A stretch of 64,000 nt of DNA from Ischnura elegans (GCF_921293095.1 NC_060259.1:22575812-22639811), one strand, 5' to 3'; counted from the stretch's first letter, positions 27,097 through 38,268 are shown. Notes: a model not told the origin generated them from the sequence alone. Numbers and translations: made by a program.

Positions 27097-27182
27097 AGAC
27101 GCCTGGTGGAATCCTGGCGAAACTGTCGTCACCTCTGACCACGAAACGCGGCGATAACCCGAAAATGGAGAAATCCACTAAT
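26957..27182 (+). repeat. Pseudo-LTR, right arm
   Basis: This is the inverted partner of 25671-25893 and starts at CCAACGCCTGGAAGAG. It contains the end of the nuclease frame and a hammerhead-like motif. The 28 bp to its right are not duplicated at the left end. Confidence 0.88.
27093..27130 (+). ncRNA. Hammerhead-like motif in right pseudo-LTR
   Basis: CUGAAGA is at 27093-27099, an extra C at 27100, stem II between 27101 and 27118, and GAAA at 27119-27122. Stem III pairs A-U and C-G with loop UGUC, and the GUC triplet is at 27128-27130. As in the left arm, flanking bases next to the core fail to pair as stem I. Activity is therefore doubtful, though the core layout matches the stronger motif at 43.4 kb. 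Confidence 0.45.
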
Positions 27183-27210
27183 TCTGTACGCCACGGAAGA
27201 CTCCGAGATA

Positions 27211-27224
27211 ACATCTGGAAGATT
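27211..27224. repeat. Target-site duplication, right copy
   Basis: Exact second copy of the 14-mer at 25657-25670; it sets the right boundary of the PLE insertion. Confidence 0.85.
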
Positions 27225-29213
27225 CACGATTTTATTTTCAGTAGACTCCACCTCAACGTCGTGCACTGATTTACATTATCGACGGCGCAGATTTCTAGAT
27301 CCTAGTCGACTCTCCACGCAAAGAAAGAATTGCACAGTGATAGCGTATAACCATTTCCACACTTGGCACGTTCCAGTCTGCATTCAGCCAACATTTGACG
27401 ATACTGACCACTCACTGCACAAACTATCAACTCCATGCATCAACATGAAAATGGTTTGTCACGGCTGGCCTATTCCGCAATGCCTTTTGTATAGGTGCTG
27501 CGATGCACGATGACCGATCAAGTTTACTAAACACTTGTGCCACGTAAAGAAACGCATTAAGGCCCCCATGAGCTTACGCTTCTCTCGCTTTTGACCTATC
27601 GTAATTCTTATTTCGCGACAAGCTGCTTACTTTTAACCTTAATTATCACCTTCAAACTTTCAGGGTAAATGGGAAAAATATAGTCAACATTTCCTAAATA
27701 TCAATTAGTGGCATTACATATGCCAAGTTACCGAGGTAAATGTTTCAAATTTGAGATTCACGGAAATGTTCAAAATGATACCTTAAATACACTAGAAAAC
27801 ACAAGATGAAATCGTAAGTTTTAAATCAGTTACTCGTAAAAAATACGATTCGAGCGGAATGACGCTTCCTTTTAACATCAGAACAAACGAATATCCTGGA
27901 GATTAATCACAGCACTTCAATGAAAATATCATGTCTGTATAGTGTTCGGGGTAATGGATGTATCTTAAATGTCATATATGATAAAGGATTAAAATAGTTT
28001 TTTGATGTATTAATTTTCATCTCATGCATCGTTATATTAACGCAAAGATGTATTATGTCATCTACTCTATTAGCATTCCTGCATTAACAATGCGCATTAC
28101 CTACATTAATTCGAATAACACTTGACCCCCTATAAGAACAAAGCACTTACGATTGAAACGTCAATCACACATGCGTGGCGACAATGCTCAATACTTGGAG
28201 AGGTTTACGGTATGTATGTTATGCACAGTACGGCACATCTTAACGTGTGTCACTGTTAAAGACATTATTTAAGGAAATAACACTGGATAGTTTATTCATT
28301 CCTATCAATTAGGAAAAACGATAATGTCATAGAAATATGCGTAGATTTAAGTTACCAAAAATTATTGGAATATTGCCAATAATATGTAGTACTACCGGTA
28401 AAATATCCAAGTTTTCAAAAAAATGGAAATATTAATTAAGAAGTTAAACAAATCAATATTAAATTTACTCTTTTTATTTTCAGTTACTCTTTTGTCACAT
28501 CATAATAATTCATTCGTACTTTTAGGGCTGTTAAAAAAATAATTCATTTATACACATAATACCGATTATAATACACATTAAATAGCATAATGATTTTCTG
28601 AAAAACTTCAGCGAAAGATTATTTTTTTACATTTAGACAAAAAATTGCCATAAATTATTACAATTACACGTATGTCTGAGTAATAAATAAGTCGGCTAGA
28701 TATGTTTATTAGAAAATTTTTGCTTTTCAGCATTGTAGGACTAAATTGCGTCGACATAGATGTTCACAAATAATCTCAACAGAAGTATACAGATTAACTG
28801 ACCATAGTGGGTGAAAATACAACTGGTGGAAATAATCAAAACTTGCAAATTTCACCCATTTATGCCGAATGGGTATTTTTCGACCCGTTTAGAAAAATAT
28901 ATCTTTGAAGATGCATCACAATGGTAATATTTTGTTGCATAAATAACGCTGCAGAAAGATATATCGACGGATTCGTACCATTTAATGGCCACTATTTGAA
29001 CTACAGCCTCTGGTGTGGACGCACGCATTCAGGATCGGAAATGAGTGGTGTTTCCGTCATGCTAAATTATAAGTAGCGTAAAGTGTAACCATTAAATATT
29101 AAATTTTTGAACATCTAAGAGTTACTAATGCATAAGGTTATTCAGGTATGAAAATAAATCGAAATATTTTGTTTCGCGGTGGAGTTATTGCTTTTGACGC
29201 AAATTGTGGGCCG
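27225..29213. other. AT-rich sequence without recognised feature
   Basis: Nothing recognised except an imperfect CCCATTTATGCCGAATGGG palindrome near 28856-28874, which I cannot assign. Confidence 0.45.
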
Positions 29214-30793
29214 GTAACGACCCTTTCGGCACAACTCCGCAATATGTAATTTTTCCCGTTTTAGAGCTGGATACCAAAAATGCGCTAGCAATTTACATGA
29301 ATACTTGTGTAAACGCTATGTATGGTGGGTATATTTTAACATATTTATATTTTGATGCAACTTAGACTCAAATTATATTTTCACAATCACCTTTACCTTT
29401 TGATTTTGTTTGCATGTAAAGCAAAACGAAAGCCTCATTTGCGTATTTTGTCAGATATATTCTGATTTTGTATGTGAAAACAAACTTCATCACCACAGTG
29501 GAATCAATATGGCAGTAGCCGAGATAATAGAGCATTTGAATAGAATGACGACCAAAGTCCTCCTTCTAGAGCAGATTTATCTATCACTGCTCCAGACGAC
29601 GATGGCAAGGCTCGTGATGAAGACTCTTAGGATGAAGAATGGCACTCTCACAGTTTCAAAAGGCGCAAACTTCAAGCGCATCCAGAGCTGGTTACTGTAG
29701 ATTGAGGTAATGGTGCTAGCTGCGATCGAAATGAAAGAGTATAGCAACAAAATCAGTGAGCCTAAACCGGCGACGGAATGCAGTACAAGATCCAAGCCTT
29801 CAGTGAGGAAACGAAATCTGAAGACCTGTCCTCTCATACTTTTCCGAAAGCTTATAGATGACACTAAAATGCTACTTCTATCTCAAAGAATGACCTTGCA
29901 TTCGCTCAATTTCCTCCAAATTTTTATTAACAGAGAGGTTATGAACATAATTGTTAAATTTACCGTCAACTACGCTGCTCAGAAGAAAAATAAGTAACTA
30001 CAACAGGAACAGTCAGTGTAAACAGATTGAAAGAGGTAGAAGCATGATGACGAAAACCTCATGGTGAAGGATAAAAATGTCAAGTACATGCTTTCTAACA
30101 ACATTGGGGTTCTCCTCTATTCTGCAAGCTCATCCTTACGCTTGTTCCGATGAAAAGCAAAATGAAAATTGACCAGCCATTGGTTACTTCGCACGGTAAG
30201 AAGAATGTGGGAGGTATTTATCTTATGGATATCTTCATTTCTAATTACAAAATATGAATCAGGAGAAAAAGTGGTACATTCCTATAATCATGTGGGTATT
30301 AGATGAGTCAATGAGTAATGTTTGGATTTTATGTTGCGAGAAAGGAGTTACACCAGACTCTCTTGCATTCTGCCAAGCAGTAGTGTACAAGTTCTTGCAG
30401 AAGTACGGTATGGCACCGAAAGCACCCGGCCTTCCGAATTCCGAACCTTCAACGACAAGTAATGGCGGGCATGTAATTGTCACATGTCAGGCAAGAAGAC
30501 GGTGCACAAAGTGCGAGAATAAGACAGTGAAAGCATGGCCAAAGTGAAAACTTCCTCTTCGGTAAAGGTGTTTTTCAATGTATCACTAAAAATAAATTTG
30601 ATTAAAATGTTTGATCATAGTTATACAAATTAATGTCCTCAATTAATAAAAGTGATTAAACATTTATGGTGTATTCTTTTCGATAATTATGCACTTGTTA
30701 TTTGTAATAAAAGGTTTTTGCGTGTATTAATTTAGTTTTTCATGAGGGTATTTTCACACCAATAAAAGTGAATATGAGTGCATGGGTCGTTAA
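29214..30793 (+). mobile_element. Degenerate piggyBac-family DNA transposon
   Basis: The interval contains broken piggyBac transposase sequence (separate entry). It has candidate ends: the left reads GTAACGACCC (29214-29223) and the right reads GGGTCGTTAA (30784-30793). These form a 9-bp inverted match, with TTAA at the right and a one-base-changed TTAA at the left, in line with piggyBac's TTAA target. The transposase assignment is solid; the exact ends are an inference from this short match. Confidence 0.6.
29500..30590 (+). pseudogene. piggyBac transposase relic
   Basis: Pieces in several frames follow piggyBac order. An acidic N-terminal stretch (APDDDGKARDEDS, near 29586) comes first. 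LNFLQIFINREVMNIIVKFT (29908-29967) matches the segment where the family has ELFxxFFDxxVxxxIV. After a gap come VGGIYLMDIFISNYKI (30207-30254), then WYIPIIMWVLDESMSNVWIL (30271-30330). A Cys-rich tail with CTKCENK (near 30511) resembles the C-terminal zinc finger. The family GGVD catalytic Asp is Tyr at 30219-30221. A one-base deletion follows, and much of the central catalytic core between about 30000 and 30170 is missing or unrecognisable. The protein would have cut and pasted the element at TTAA sites; this copy cannot. Confidence 0.82.
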
Positions 30794-32958
30794 GACCCAT
30801 CCCATTTTTCCTAAAGTAGAGGTTATAGAATTTTTAAAGTATTTTTCCGATGATCTGGAAAAGGAAATGATTCAGAAAAAGAAAAAATTAATGCATTTTT
30901 GCAAAAGTTCTCGGCATAAATACGTTAAAAATACCAATAATTACACAACTCGGATTTCTCTGAAGACTTTGAAGCGTGTAAGTTTCGTTTTATTTCGACT
31001 AAGGAAATCTTTCAAAAAATACGTCTGAAGCCGTTCGGTTTGTTGAAATTACAACTATTTATTAAGACTTTCAGCGCAGTACTACATAACATCGATTTTT
31101 AAAATATGTGAAACTCAACGAATTCTTTGAATTCAGGTAAATCCTACAAATCTTAATTTACAAAATTCTTATTCATAAATATTAAAATTATAAAATTAGT
31201 GAGCAACATCAAAGTATCAATTTTTGACATGAACCTTGGGATTTTATAAAATCGCACAAATAATGCCATATAAAGTAAATCCAATGATTGAGGGACTATA
31301 ATTAGAGGGTTAATCAGGGGACCGAAAGAATTGCAATGAAAGGGAGTGATAGAGAACAAGCTCCACTCAAAGGATGCTGGCGATCAAAAGTAAAGAATGG
31401 GACAAGTTCCAATTCAGATACAATGATGGCCATCTCCTGAATCACTGTAACTATTTTTACTGCAATGAGGACACGTGCAACGAGGACTGAAGGGCTTGGC
31501 ATTCAATAATTAGAAAAAACAGCAGCGCAATTTCAGTTTGAAACCGTATTTATTTTCCTATGAGAAAAACGAGGTGCTTTTTCAATTACACTCAATTTTC
31601 CTCGTAACCGCATCTGCTTTTTCATGTTTCATATTTATTCGTATAACAAGATTAAAAATTTCCATAAATAATCCAGCGTAAATAAATTGAAACATATATT
31701 CCCGTTCTTCCCTGGTAAAAAAAATATAACGACGCAAGATGAGAAGTGTGCACTAACGATAACATGAATCGAAAGACATAAGCAAGTTGCGTATAAAAAA
31801 ATCTTTACATTTTCCACTACGAATGCAGATTATTTTACTTGCAAACTTTTATTATTAACGCAGAGCAACTTTCCGCAATTTTATAAATTACAAGAGCCAA
31901 AGAAACTTCCTTCGCTGGATCTTAGAAATAATTGAAGCGCAATAGAGAAAAAATATAGGTTAACATTCAAAGTTAAAAATGACGTTTTTTTCTTAGCAGG
32001 TGCATACATTGTAAGATAGAGATATTCTCAAAAAATGTAGAGACGTAAAGAAGCACGCAACTCTTTAATAACTAAATACCAATATCGCTGAACAAAAACA
32101 AACAAAAATAACTAAACAAGTTATGTACCACGTTCAGTAATGCAAATACTACTACTATGATCGGGAGTATATGATAGTATTCTTCTACATTATTGACAGG
32201 AAATATGAGTATCTTCTGCGTACCTATTAATAACTTAATAAATGCAACTTTCGTCCCATAGGCTACAGTGATAACAAAAAATAGAATTTTTACTTCATTA
32301 ACAAAAAAAAATATAATAACATAAATCTGAAAACGTTATTAGCTATGCAATATAACTTATATAAGGCATTTTTGATATTAAGTACGGGCTTAATGATATA
32401 AAAAAGTATATATCTTAGACAAATAACTCTGAAAGCCGGAAAATACTTAGGCATACATGAAAGGACGATTTTAATCAAATAATCTAAGAATATGCGCAGT
32501 ATGCCTAAAAAATTAGATCTTATTTAATAGAAAGGAGTAATTCGCGATAGCCTGCTGCTGGCAGCAATGAGCGACTAAGATTGACGGAGAGGTTGAGAAA
32601 TAAAGGTAAAGAGACCGTAATTCACATATTTTTTAGGAGGGAAAACTAAAAATGTACTACATTTAAGTGGAAAGACTAAATTGAAGGAAATAGCAAATTT
32701 TTTTAGCTATACACAACTTCTTCGGAGAAATTCAAATCAATGCTAAAATAATTCAAAGGTTTATGTTGGATAAATATGTATTAAAGCTCAATTTTTAATT
32801 CGATAATATTAAATTGCAAACTTAATTAAATGAGTCCTTACAAAAATACCACTACGGTATAAATACATTGAAAAGTTTAATACAAGACCGCTTAATATAA
32901 TAAAGTAAAATTATAACTAAAATATTTTTCTTTCTTTGTTTCAAATATATTGGCTTAG
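30794..32958. other. AT-rich sequence, no assigned gene
   Basis: A plus-strand frame at 30768-31028 (86 codons, basic, Lys-rich) follows the piggyBac end but matches nothing I know. The remainder is AT-rich with short chance frames. Confidence 0.4.
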
Positions 32959-33105
32959 CTACTGGAAGTTCATGAGAAACAATTTATGCACCTAGATGAT
33001 CCTGGAAATTTATATTTGGAATTAAACGAGCATGACGTAAACGAGCAGAATGTACCATCAGAATCGAAAAAAATTAAGCGCGAATTATTGGGCCACTACG
33101 AATAG
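32959..33105 (+). CDS. Candidate terminal coding exon, unknown protein
   Basis: A good splice-acceptor context (pyrimidine-rich from 32930, then TTGGCTTAG ending at 32958) precedes a 48-codon open frame to a TAG at 33103-33105. The frame reads LLEVHEKQFMHLDDPGNLYL, then a Glu/Asn/His-rich stretch, then KKIKRELLGHYE. This is acidic then basic, and unlike the Phe/Ile/Lys-rich chance frames nearby. In the same frame the acceptor AG falls within a stop codon, so the frame only makes sense as an exon. I do not recognise the protein, and no upstream exon was found in the window. It could equally be a chance frame or a transposon fragment. Confidence 0.25.
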   Translation, partial: LLEVHEKQFMHLDDPGNLYLELNEHDVNEQNVPSESKKIKRELLGHYE

Positions 33106-33639
33106 ACAGCTTGGCCCCAGCACATGTTTAACACAAAGATATTTCGTGTTTGATCCCACTCCGAAATGATGGACTCAGAGCCTTCTAATCTCTATTGACT
33201 AGACATGAAAGTTAAGGAAAGGAAGTAGTGCTAGTAAGCAATGCCGTAAATGGGATACTTAACACAAAAATAGCTGAAAATTGATAAAAAAGTATGGGCT
33301 ATTTTATTTTTCTCTGGATTTTGTAAAATTATATACAGATCAAATATTAAGTATAAAATAATATGAGTACAACTACGTCCGATATGGAGCTGGCGCATTC
33401 TATAACCAGTCTTAAGCTTCTTTTAGCTTCATGGTTAATGACTGTGGTTACAGCTCACCTGAATTGAAGTAAATAAATAATAATGGATAAAAATTTATAA
33501 TATTCCAACTCGGTAACCTCTGAGTCTTACACTCAGCTCGCCAATAATTCACTTATATTTCATTATATAGTCAAAGAGCACATCAAAAGACAAATAATAA
33601 TCGCAGTGAATGAAGAAAATAACCTTTTTCCTCTAATAA
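33106..33639. other. AT-rich sequence without recognised feature
   Basis: No feature recognised between the candidate exon and the PLE relic. Confidence 0.45.
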
Positions 33640-34260
33640 TAGAATTTATTTCAATGGTACGACACGTTTCGACGCTCAGATGTCATTCTCGAGCACAAAG
33701 TACTACCAAATTTCAATATATATTAGTAAGCGACGGGGGGAGGTAATGGAGGAAGGGGGTTAGGGTTGAATAGGAGGGTGATTGGGGAAGTAGTTGGGTT
33801 GTGTGACTAAGTTCGGGCAAGGAAAGGCTGGGAAGGTGAGTTGGCCGGTGTTGAGAGTGTTTGGTATGGTTGGGGATAAATTACGAAGGGATAGTGCAGT
33901 GGTCAGGAGAAAGAAAGTATTTTTGAAACAAAATGTCATTTAGTACCTGTACCTTACTAGAACTGCTCTTTATCTCCAAATCTCCCATCCTTTCTTGGTC
34001 TAGAGTAGAACCTCGTCTAAGAAGTTGGATTGGCTCACATTCCCATGGGGTGATTTCAAATTTTTATCTATTAATTACTTCACAATATTCAAATCTACGA
34101 AACTCTACAAACTGGATTTACATTACATAATTATCTCTTATGTATATCGTCATCAAACTGACCTTATCCAACGGACAAACAAGTGCGGTGTCAGTCATTT
34201 AAAAGAAATTCATCAACAGATAAATGCAGTATACCATTCCCCAAGAAGTTAGCAAACAAT
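33640..34260 (-). pseudogene. PLE 3' end with decayed GIY-YIG region
   Basis: On the minus strand, weak GIY-YIG traces run from about 34250 to 33930 in different frames: GVYCI, then a segment with QFDDDIHKR where the family has GRSFxxRIxEH, then KFEITPWECEPIQLL. A pyrimidine-rich stretch (33850-33725) follows, then a decayed hammerhead and ATTGAAATAAA. The same order (nuclease remnant, pyrimidine-rich stretch, hammerhead, ATTGAAATAAA) is seen at 42.6-43.5 kb. The layout is what convinces me; the protein traces alone would not. Confidence 0.48.
33656..33697 (-). ncRNA. Decayed hammerhead ribozyme motif
   Basis: Minus strand: stem I pairs GUGC (33696-33693) with GUAC (33660-33657), and stem II pairs GAC with GUC after an extra U. 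GAAA is at 33670-33667, a one-base-pair stem III closes loop CGUG, and the cleavage UC ends at 33661. The CUGANGA core has about three substitutions (UCGAGAA), so it should be inactive. ATTGAAATAAA follows directly, as after the 43.4-kb motif. Confidence 0.5.
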
Positions 34261-35362
34261 AAACTGGAAGTACTGCAATAATGCCTAGTTAATACAAATC
34301 ACAAGGAACGTGATATTTTATTTCAACTGCGTTCGAAGTCTCAAGGAATCTAATTATTGAAACTAGATAAAACAGCTAAACACAGATGCCACAGGGAAGA
34401 CAGTTCGTGAAACCAACCAAACAAACAGCAACAATCAAAATTTTGTCATGAAGGTAAAAATTCATCCAAAATATTTTCTCTATTATTTAGTGAGATAAAG
34501 GTCAATACAGAAAACAACTTTTTTTAGAGAAGGAATGTCAACATGCCACAAAAGGCATCCCAACAAAAATATTACGAATAAATACGATGACAGTTTTTAC
34601 AGAAAGGACCTTTATAGCTACTATTTGATTTTTCAGCGACATGACAAATTTACCAGGCACGAAACTTTTATCTAACAAAATAACTTTTTAAAACGGTAAT
34701 GTACACATACCAAAGCATTTCACGAGCAGCATCAAAGCAACACAAAGTCACAGGTCAAAACACATTTCATGAGCATAAAGTTAAATTCATACGAAAGTAT
34801 TGATAAAATATTCATAAGATGTAAATATTTTATGATTACGCCACGCACCCCATAACGTATTCTGCAAAATAATGATTTCCGTCAATACTGATATATTGAA
34901 AATGCATTAAAGTTATTGCGAAACAGTGTATACCATGGGAATAATCTTTAATTGCCTGCTAATTCAGAACAAGATTATGTGGAACAAGATTTGAGTTCAA
35001 AGTGCAGTAACTAACACATTTACAGCCAAGGTTGAGAAAATGCAACATCATTAAGAAAAGCAAAAATTGGTTTCAATTGAATTTAATTAATAAAGAATTC
35101 ACTTTCTTCGATAAAAGTAAGTTTAAACTGATTTTTAGTGAAATAATAATGACATTTCATAAGCATTTCGACATTTAAAAAAACTAAAAATGTGTCAATT
35201 ATCAAGTCACCTTTTACTCAAGATAAATGTTTTCCTCAGAGTAACTCTTCCCGTTATTAAGTTTTTTATTCGTCCTTATAAACTTCAAAATTTCAATTAA
35301 TAGATGTTACATCTTGTATTTCGTCAGGAATTCAACATTAAGCGAAAATCAGATCGGGAACA
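34261..35362. other. AT-rich sequence without recognised feature
   Basis: No feature recognised on either strand. Confidence 0.5.
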
Positions 35363-35364
35363 TA

Positions 35365-35812
35365 ATGTTGCGTTTTCGCAACTTCGGCCGAATCAGGTAT
35401 CTATAAGAAGTTATGCAACCCGCATTACCATGCATTGTCGTCTCGTAGGAATATGCCTTTTTTACTATTTGTTATAATTTAATCTAAAGCGATAAAAATG
35501 TGAATTAAAAACTGGAGAATACGTTATCTTCTGAGAAAATAATCGCTTTGAATAATTTCTTTCAAACCGTAATGCATCTCTATTTTATATTCTATTTAGG
35601 TTAAATAATGCAACATCTCATTGGAAACATGATATTTAAGAATTTTAACTATCAAAAATGACGATATCCTCCAAAAACGTGGAATAAAAAGGCGTACGAT
35701 TACATCTGACAATAAAAGCGGCATATTCCTACGAGGCAGCAATACATGGTAATGGGGGTTGCAAAGCTGCCTATAGATACCAAATTCGGCCGAAGTTGCG
35801 AAAACGCAACAT
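35365..35812. mobile_element. MITE with TA target and nested palindromic ends
   Basis: A 448-bp non-coding element has inverted ends beginning ATGTTGCGTTTTCGCAAC and continuing through TTCGGCCGAA. The similarity extends about 95 bp inwards (TATTCCTACGAG and CATGGTAATG are shared). TA dinucleotides at 35363-35364 and 35813-35814 fit a TA target duplication, as in Tc1/mariner-type elements. Each end itself contains a GTTGCG-TTTT-CGCAAC hairpin and the palindrome TTCGGCCGAA. No transposase is present. Confidence 0.72.
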
Positions 35813-35814
35813 TA

Positions 35815-38049
35815 ATTTTTTTCCATAAGCATATTTGTTTGAAGGCCAATATTTTCCATTTTCCTTATTTAGTACGCTATTAGGTAAAATGAAAAGAAAA
35901 AAAAATATATTTCCAAGTATTTCTTTACTCGGCCGGGAATGGGTTAACAAGGAATGCTGACAACATGAAAGTGTTGGTACTAACATTCTCTGCCGAAGGA
36001 TAAAAAGAGAACAACAGAATGCATGTAAGAGAGTAAAACACGCACTGAAAATATTCAGGCCTAACTCCATGGAACTATATGGTTCGGTAAAATATAAGAA
36101 AAATAATATGTATTTTCCAGCAGTATGATTAAATAGGATGAAATTGATTGATCCCAAAAGCTCAAACATGAACTAGAAATTTAGAAATGATCAACTGAAA
36201 ACTATGGTCATTATTACCTAACGGCTTCAATGCTACACAATTTATTTAAAATATCTGGTCCCCCGGTCTAACCTCCGACTAAAGTTTTTTTTTCTTTTTC
36301 TCTGGGTACATGCAACATAGGAGTTCTCAACCTTTTTTTAAGGTGCTGTTTTCCCAAGACACCCTCGGCTACGGTAAAATGACTCTCATTGGCAGGCCTC
36401 AGTCGTTCACGTGGGTGGGTGGCACTTAACCCACGAGGCTACTTTTCATTCCCGTCCACTGCCACCTCCTCCGCCTCCTATGTCCCCACAATTCCCTCAT
36501 TTCAGTTAAGAATTGTGTAAATTGAATGCGTTATAAAAAAGTCGAACCTTGATGATGATGTAATAACATTGAAACCAGTGTCGTAATAAATTTTATAATC
36601 GTATAAAATTGGAAATATTTATTTCGATGCTTTTCATTACGTTTATATTGACACTTCAGCACTTTTACTCCACCAAAGCCTTCCAACTCCTTGCGATTCA
36701 TGTCTTATGATACGTAAAATACAAAATAACAGTGAAAACCGGGACATGTACTCCGTAAATGTACGCGAAATAATCATTAAAGCTATCCTAAAGTGAAACA
36801 GTGATGAATTTGAGTGAATTGATGAATAAATTCTCTCTACGAGTGCATATATCTTCACGCGAAAACGAAATATTTGCAGTGCGAAGCCAATAACAACAAA
36901 AGCAGTAAGGGACACTAAATTTCCTCGAGGAGCAGAAGTGGCGCCACAAAATTTGCCCTAAAATTTTTGAAAGTGACTGTAAATTGCTACGTGACTTGAA
37001 GTGAGAGATAGGTTTTGGCTGAGAGAGAATGGGGTGATATAGTGGAGTGCGTATCGTCATGATGTTGAGCACGGATTAAAGGAAGCAATCAACGTCGAAG
37101 TGTGCCATCTATCATCATTGGGAAAGCAGTCCATGGTGTCATTAGCTGGAAAGTATATTCCATCCCTTAGCGCAACGACTTGTACCTTTCCGATTGGCAA
37201 TCTAGTGAGGAACAACGAAGATAACAATGAATGAAGTCGAAACATCACTAAATATAATACTTCATCACCATCGCCAAGATGGGGCTATATGGATTGAATG
37301 TTTCCAAATGTATCGATTATTTTAGATGGTTGTCAAATAATCAGTGTATTTTAGATTTCTCGTGGTACAAAACAATCATACGATAAGAAAATTTTCCCGT
37401 TATCATATGTCAAGAAGGGTTACCAAAGGGTTTAAATCGATATTAACAGGCAATCCTAGGACCATGAACCAGCTACGCTACTACACTGTCGTAGAACATC
37501 TTAACCTTATTATTTTGCTGAAATGGAGAAAGGGAGATAAAACGAAAAGGTTTTGCTGTAATACTAACTAAGTTAATTGAGAGCAACGTTCAAGCGCGTG
37601 ATTTTTAGGGGTTATGAACTCACTTTCTTCCTCTTGATATTCATTCTCCTTCCAAGGTATTTCCAAAGGAGTAAGCCCCTTGCCTCCCCTAATCTTACTT
37701 TATGACACTCGATGCTTGAGGGGACAGGTATTCTGAGATAATTATGGAGAAACGCAATACACACATGCTTCAATACGCACACTTCCTCTCCGCTTTGCCG
37801 ATAGGATACCTTACACTCCCTCCCTGCCTCTCATCATCCCGCCTCGGTATCGTATTTCTTTCCCCCTAGCTCCTTTCACCTACACTGGCAAACAATTTCT
37901 TCACATAAACCCGATCTTCGGCCGATTAAAAGAGTGAAATGATGGGGTTGCATCATATCCATACGACTAGAACTTGCATAATTAAATATGACATTAGAGA
38001 CGCTTTTCTAATACCTATGTCAGTAATATTTTTTGTGGCGTCTATTAAA
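35815..38049. other. AT-rich sequence, no assigned gene
   Basis: A minus-strand frame at 35771-36169 (132 codons) overlaps the MITE end and has no domain. A stretch at 36318-36345 (AGTTCTCAACCTTTTTT) resembles one end of hAT-type elements, but no partner end was found. A local rise in GC occurs at 36360-36490. Confidence 0.4.
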
Positions 38050-38059
38050 AACATAATTT
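38050..38059. repeat. Target-site duplication, left copy
   Basis: AACATAATTT here and again at 38259-38268 flank the palindromic element. The match is 10 bp and AT-rich, so it is weaker support than the 14-bp pair at 25.7/27.2 kb. Confidence 0.55.
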
Positions 38060-38258
38060 TTTTTTCCCGGCAAACAATTGCAGTGAAGTTTTCTCGGGTT
38101 TCGCACCGGATCAGGTCCTCTATATCTCCTTCCAACGTTTTGACGGACAACTCGCCCATCGTCATCAGGGATTCAGGAATCCAAAGCCTGTCGAAACGTT
38201 GGAAGGAGAAATGGAGGACCTGACCCGGTGCGAAACCCGAGAAATATTTACTGAAAAC
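38060..38258 (-). mobile_element. Palindromic mini-element, PLE-like layout
   Basis: Inverted arms at 38081-38140 and 38192-38254 are about 85-90% alike and enclose a 51-bp spacer with an inner GGATTC-AG-GAATCC hairpin. A 21-bp tail lies outside the arms at the left only. The flanks carry a 10-bp direct repeat. On the minus strand the spacer starts with CUGAUGA, an extra C, a 5-bp stem (GAUGG/CCGUC) and then AAAAC (GAAAC in the opposite arm). This resembles the first two-thirds of a hammerhead, but no UH cleavage site is placed to complete it. The overall plan equals that of the elements at 8.9 and 25.7 kb. Minus orientation is inferred from the tail side. Confidence 0.58.
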
Positions 38259-38268
38259 AACATAATTT

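Larger units (their letters stand above)
25671..27210 (+). mobile_element. Penelope-like retroelement with inverted terminal copies
   Basis: A 1540-bp element is bounded by 14-bp target duplications. From the left it holds an inverted copy of its own 3' end (25671-25893), a 5'-truncated RT frame, a GIY-YIG nuclease remnant, and the direct 3' terminal copy (26957-27182). A 28-bp tail (27183-27210) is present only at the right end. PLEs characteristically have pseudo-LTRs in direct or inverted arrangement and a C-terminal GIY-YIG domain. The two arms are nearly identical and the target duplication is perfect, which suggests insertion was not very ancient. The coding part nevertheless carries stops and frameshifts, so this copy is not autonomous. 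Confidence 0.9.

Noticed and set aside
26978..27214. 78-codon minus-strand frame repeated at 25672-25872 plus strand
   Set aside because: It is simply the antisense of the PLE pseudo-LTR, present twice because the arms are inverted copies.
35771..36169. 132-codon minus-strand open frame, the longest after the PLE RT
   Set aside because: It runs into the MITE terminus, is rich in Phe/Leu/Ser as expected from AT-rich DNA, and has no domain or splice context.
36318..36420. AGTTCTCAACCTTTTTT followed by a G/C-richer stretch, resembling one end of an hAT-type element
   Set aside because: No inverted partner end or 8-bp target duplication was found nearby, so a single short match is not enough.
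38240..38254. CCTGACCCGGTGCGAAACCCGAG, considered as a further hammerhead
   Set aside because: The core would read CUGACCC rather than CUGANGA and no cleavage triplet follows.
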